Shown: positions 13,632-14,439 of the stretch, one piece after another | Numbering within the stretch: the first letter of the stretch is position 1 | Layout: every line of letters starts with the position of its first letter | Assembly: GCA_002919115.1 (NCBI GenBank) | Contig: PKER01000316.1 | Coordinates: 1-14,439, forward strand | DNA length: 14,439 nt | Direction: 5' to 3' | DNA from: a bacterium | GTDB taxonomy: Bacteria > Actinomycetota > Thermoleophilia > Solirubrobacterales > 70-9 | Position numbers and translations under genes: made by a program | Notes under the pieces: model-generated | What the model was told of the DNA's origin: nothing | What the model saw: the letters and a program-made list of their open reading frames with translations, nothing else | Database searches by the model: none

Positions 13632-13772
13632 CGGGGTGGCGGGCGGTTTCGGGCGTGCGGCGCCTCGGGGTGGCGGGCGGTTTCGGGCGTGCCGCGGTCC
13701 GGGGTGGCACGGTGGTTTCGGGCTAGGTGCGGCGCTGCGGGCTGGCGCTGCGGTTTCGGGGGTGGCGCTTCG
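13632..13772 (+). repeat. Four imperfect tandem repeats with GGTTTCGGG core
   Basis: Units begin at 13632, 13666, 13700 and 13738 (periods 34, 34, 38). The first two are nearly identical, sharing CGGGGTGGCGGGCGGTTTCG and the following GGCGTGC. The third and fourth have drifted but keep GGTGGCAC/GGCTGGCGC-like starts and the invariant GGTTTCGGG. The array lies between the palindromes and the tmk promoter and does not form a plausible coding region. Confidence 0.8.
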
Positions 13773-13794
13773 CCCGCTCGGCTCGCGCGTCGAG

Positions 13795-13800
13795 TAGCGT
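13795..13800 (+). promoter_or_regulatory. Candidate -10 element of tmk
   Basis: TAGCGT ends 10 nt before the GTG at 13811, the same spacing as TAGTTT has to its ATG at 3347. The intervening GGGGTCC could act as a weak ribosome binding site only if transcription began further upstream. Confidence 0.4.
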
Positions 13801-13810
13801 GGGGTCCGAC

Positions 13811-14439
13811 GTGTTCGTCACGCTCGAAGGGATCGATCGCTCGGGGAAGACGACCCAGGCCGCGCTGCTCGCCCGCGCGCTCGGGCCGGACACGCTCACG
13901 CTGCGCGAGCCCGGGGGCACGCCCGCCGGGGAGCGCATGCGCGAGCTGCTCAAGGACGCCTCGCTCGAGCTCGACCCGGTCGCCGAGCTCCTGCTCTTCT
14001 GCGCCGCGCGGGCCGAGCTCTGCGCGCGCGTGGTCGCCCCCGCGCTCGCGGCGGGGCGCGACGTGGTCTGCGACCGGTTCATCGACTCGACCGCGGCCTA
14101 CCAGGGCGTCGCGCGCGACCTCGGCCTCGACACGACCGAGGTGATCAACTCGGTCGCGGTCGGCTCGTGCGTCCCCGACCTCACCCTGCTGCTGCGCATC
14201 GACCCCGACGAGGCCTTCGCGCGCGGCCAGCAGCGCCTCGCCGCCGGCGCTGAGGACGGCACGGACCGCTTCGAGTCGGAGGGCCTCGCCTTCCAGCGCA
14301 AGGTCGCCGCGGCCTACGACGAGATCGCGCGCCGCCACCCCGAGCGCATCGTCGTGCTCGACGCGACCGGCACCCCCGAGGAGGTGCACGCGCGCATCAT
14401 GGCCGCCGTCGAGGAGCGGCGGGAGGCGCTCGCCGCCCG
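13811..14439 (+). CDS. tmk: Thymidylate kinase (3' end beyond window)
   Basis: Phosphorylates dTMP to dTDP in the cytoplasm, feeding dTTP into DNA synthesis and also into dTDP-sugar formation. The 209 visible codons have no stop yet. Motifs: P-loop EGIDRSGKTT (residues 6-15), LREPGGTPAGERMR (31-44) for dTMP binding, CDRFIDSTAAYQG (87-99) with the DRF signature, VPDLTLLLRIDP (121-132), and a LID-like RLAAGAEDGTDRFE segment (142-155). Family length is about 205-215, so only a few residues are missing. The P-loop has Asp-Arg where many bacterial enzymes have Asp/Glu-Gly. It starts at GTG, the first in-frame start matching the family N-terminus (FVTLEG). In many bacteria the next gene is the DNA polymerase III delta-prime subunit; that would lie outside this window. 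Confidence 0.94.
   Translation, partial: MFVTLEGIDRSGKTTQAALLARALGPDTLTLREPGGTPAGERMRELLKDASLELDPVAELLLFCAARAELCARVVAPALAAGRDVVCDRFIDSTAAYQGVARDLGLDTTEVINSVAVGSCVPDLTLLLRIDPDEAFARGQQRLAAGAEDGTDRFESEGLAFQRKVAAAYDEIARRHPERIVVLDATGTPEEVHARIMAAVEERREALAA

Larger units (their letters stand above)
13479..13810. other. 332-bp repeat-rich divergent intergenic region
   Basis: No credible gene lies here although several frames stay open. The region holds, in order, a duplicated 12-nt leader element of the MBL gene, about 28 bp of plain GC-rich DNA, two long palindromes at a 51-bp period, four imperfect tandem repeats with a GGTTTCGGG core, and a -10-like element before tmk. It must contain the promoters for two divergent transcription units. 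Confidence 0.8.

Noticed and set aside
13536..13634. CRISPR-like array (two repeats with a spacer)
   Set aside because: There are only two units, which are palindromic over nearly their whole length. The 8-nt gap is far too short for a spacer and no cas gene is near.

Overview
The window is very G+C-rich, densely packed and strongly biased to G/C at third codon positions. Together with actinobacterial-style TANNNT -10 elements close to start codons, GTG/TTG starts and the gene families present, this suggests an actinobacterium, perhaps Thermoleophilia/Solirubrobacterales. That placement is inference from sequence style, not from a database search. Eleven protein-coding genes are supported. 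No rRNA, tRNA, CRISPR array, transposase or phage gene was seen.

Layout, left to right: (1) a 3'-truncated Lhr-type superfamily 2 helicase on the minus strand (1-3169). (2) A divergent small gene resembling the DUF6941 family (3347-3796, plus). (3) A minus-strand pair, a single-pass membrane protein of unknown function (4981-5598) coupled by a TTGA overlap to a PrsW-family intramembrane protease (3806-4984). (4) A compact minus-strand dTDP-L-rhamnose operon in the order rfbA-rfbD-rfbB-rfbC (9209 to 5743), with 4-nt overlaps at two junctions and a gap of about 10 nt at the third. (5) A divergent secreted parallel beta-helix protein (9388-10233, plus). (6) A minus-strand overlapping pair, an MBL-fold hydrolase with a winged-helix tail (12690-13478) followed by a penicillin-acylase-family Ntn hydrolase (10322-12697). 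(7) Thymidylate kinase on the plus strand (13811-14439), cut by the window edge.

The rfb genes together encode the complete four-step route from glucose-1-phosphate and dTTP to dTDP-L-rhamnose, a donor for cell-wall or surface glycans. Thymidylate kinase lies nearby and supplies the dTDP/dTTP pool, but nothing shows that they are co-regulated. The exported proteins (beta-helix, acylase, membrane protein with PrsW) give the middle of the window an envelope and extracellular flavour.

The least ordinary part is the 332-bp gap between the MBL-fold gene and tmk (13479-13810). It carries a duplicated leader element, two long near-perfect palindromes at a 51-bp period, and four imperfect tandem copies of a 34-38 bp unit with an invariant GGTTTCGGG core. 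It looks like a dispersed REP/MITE-type palindromic repeat next to a minisatellite, placed unusually in a divergent promoter region. The rest of the window reads as ordinary chromosomal housekeeping and envelope genes.
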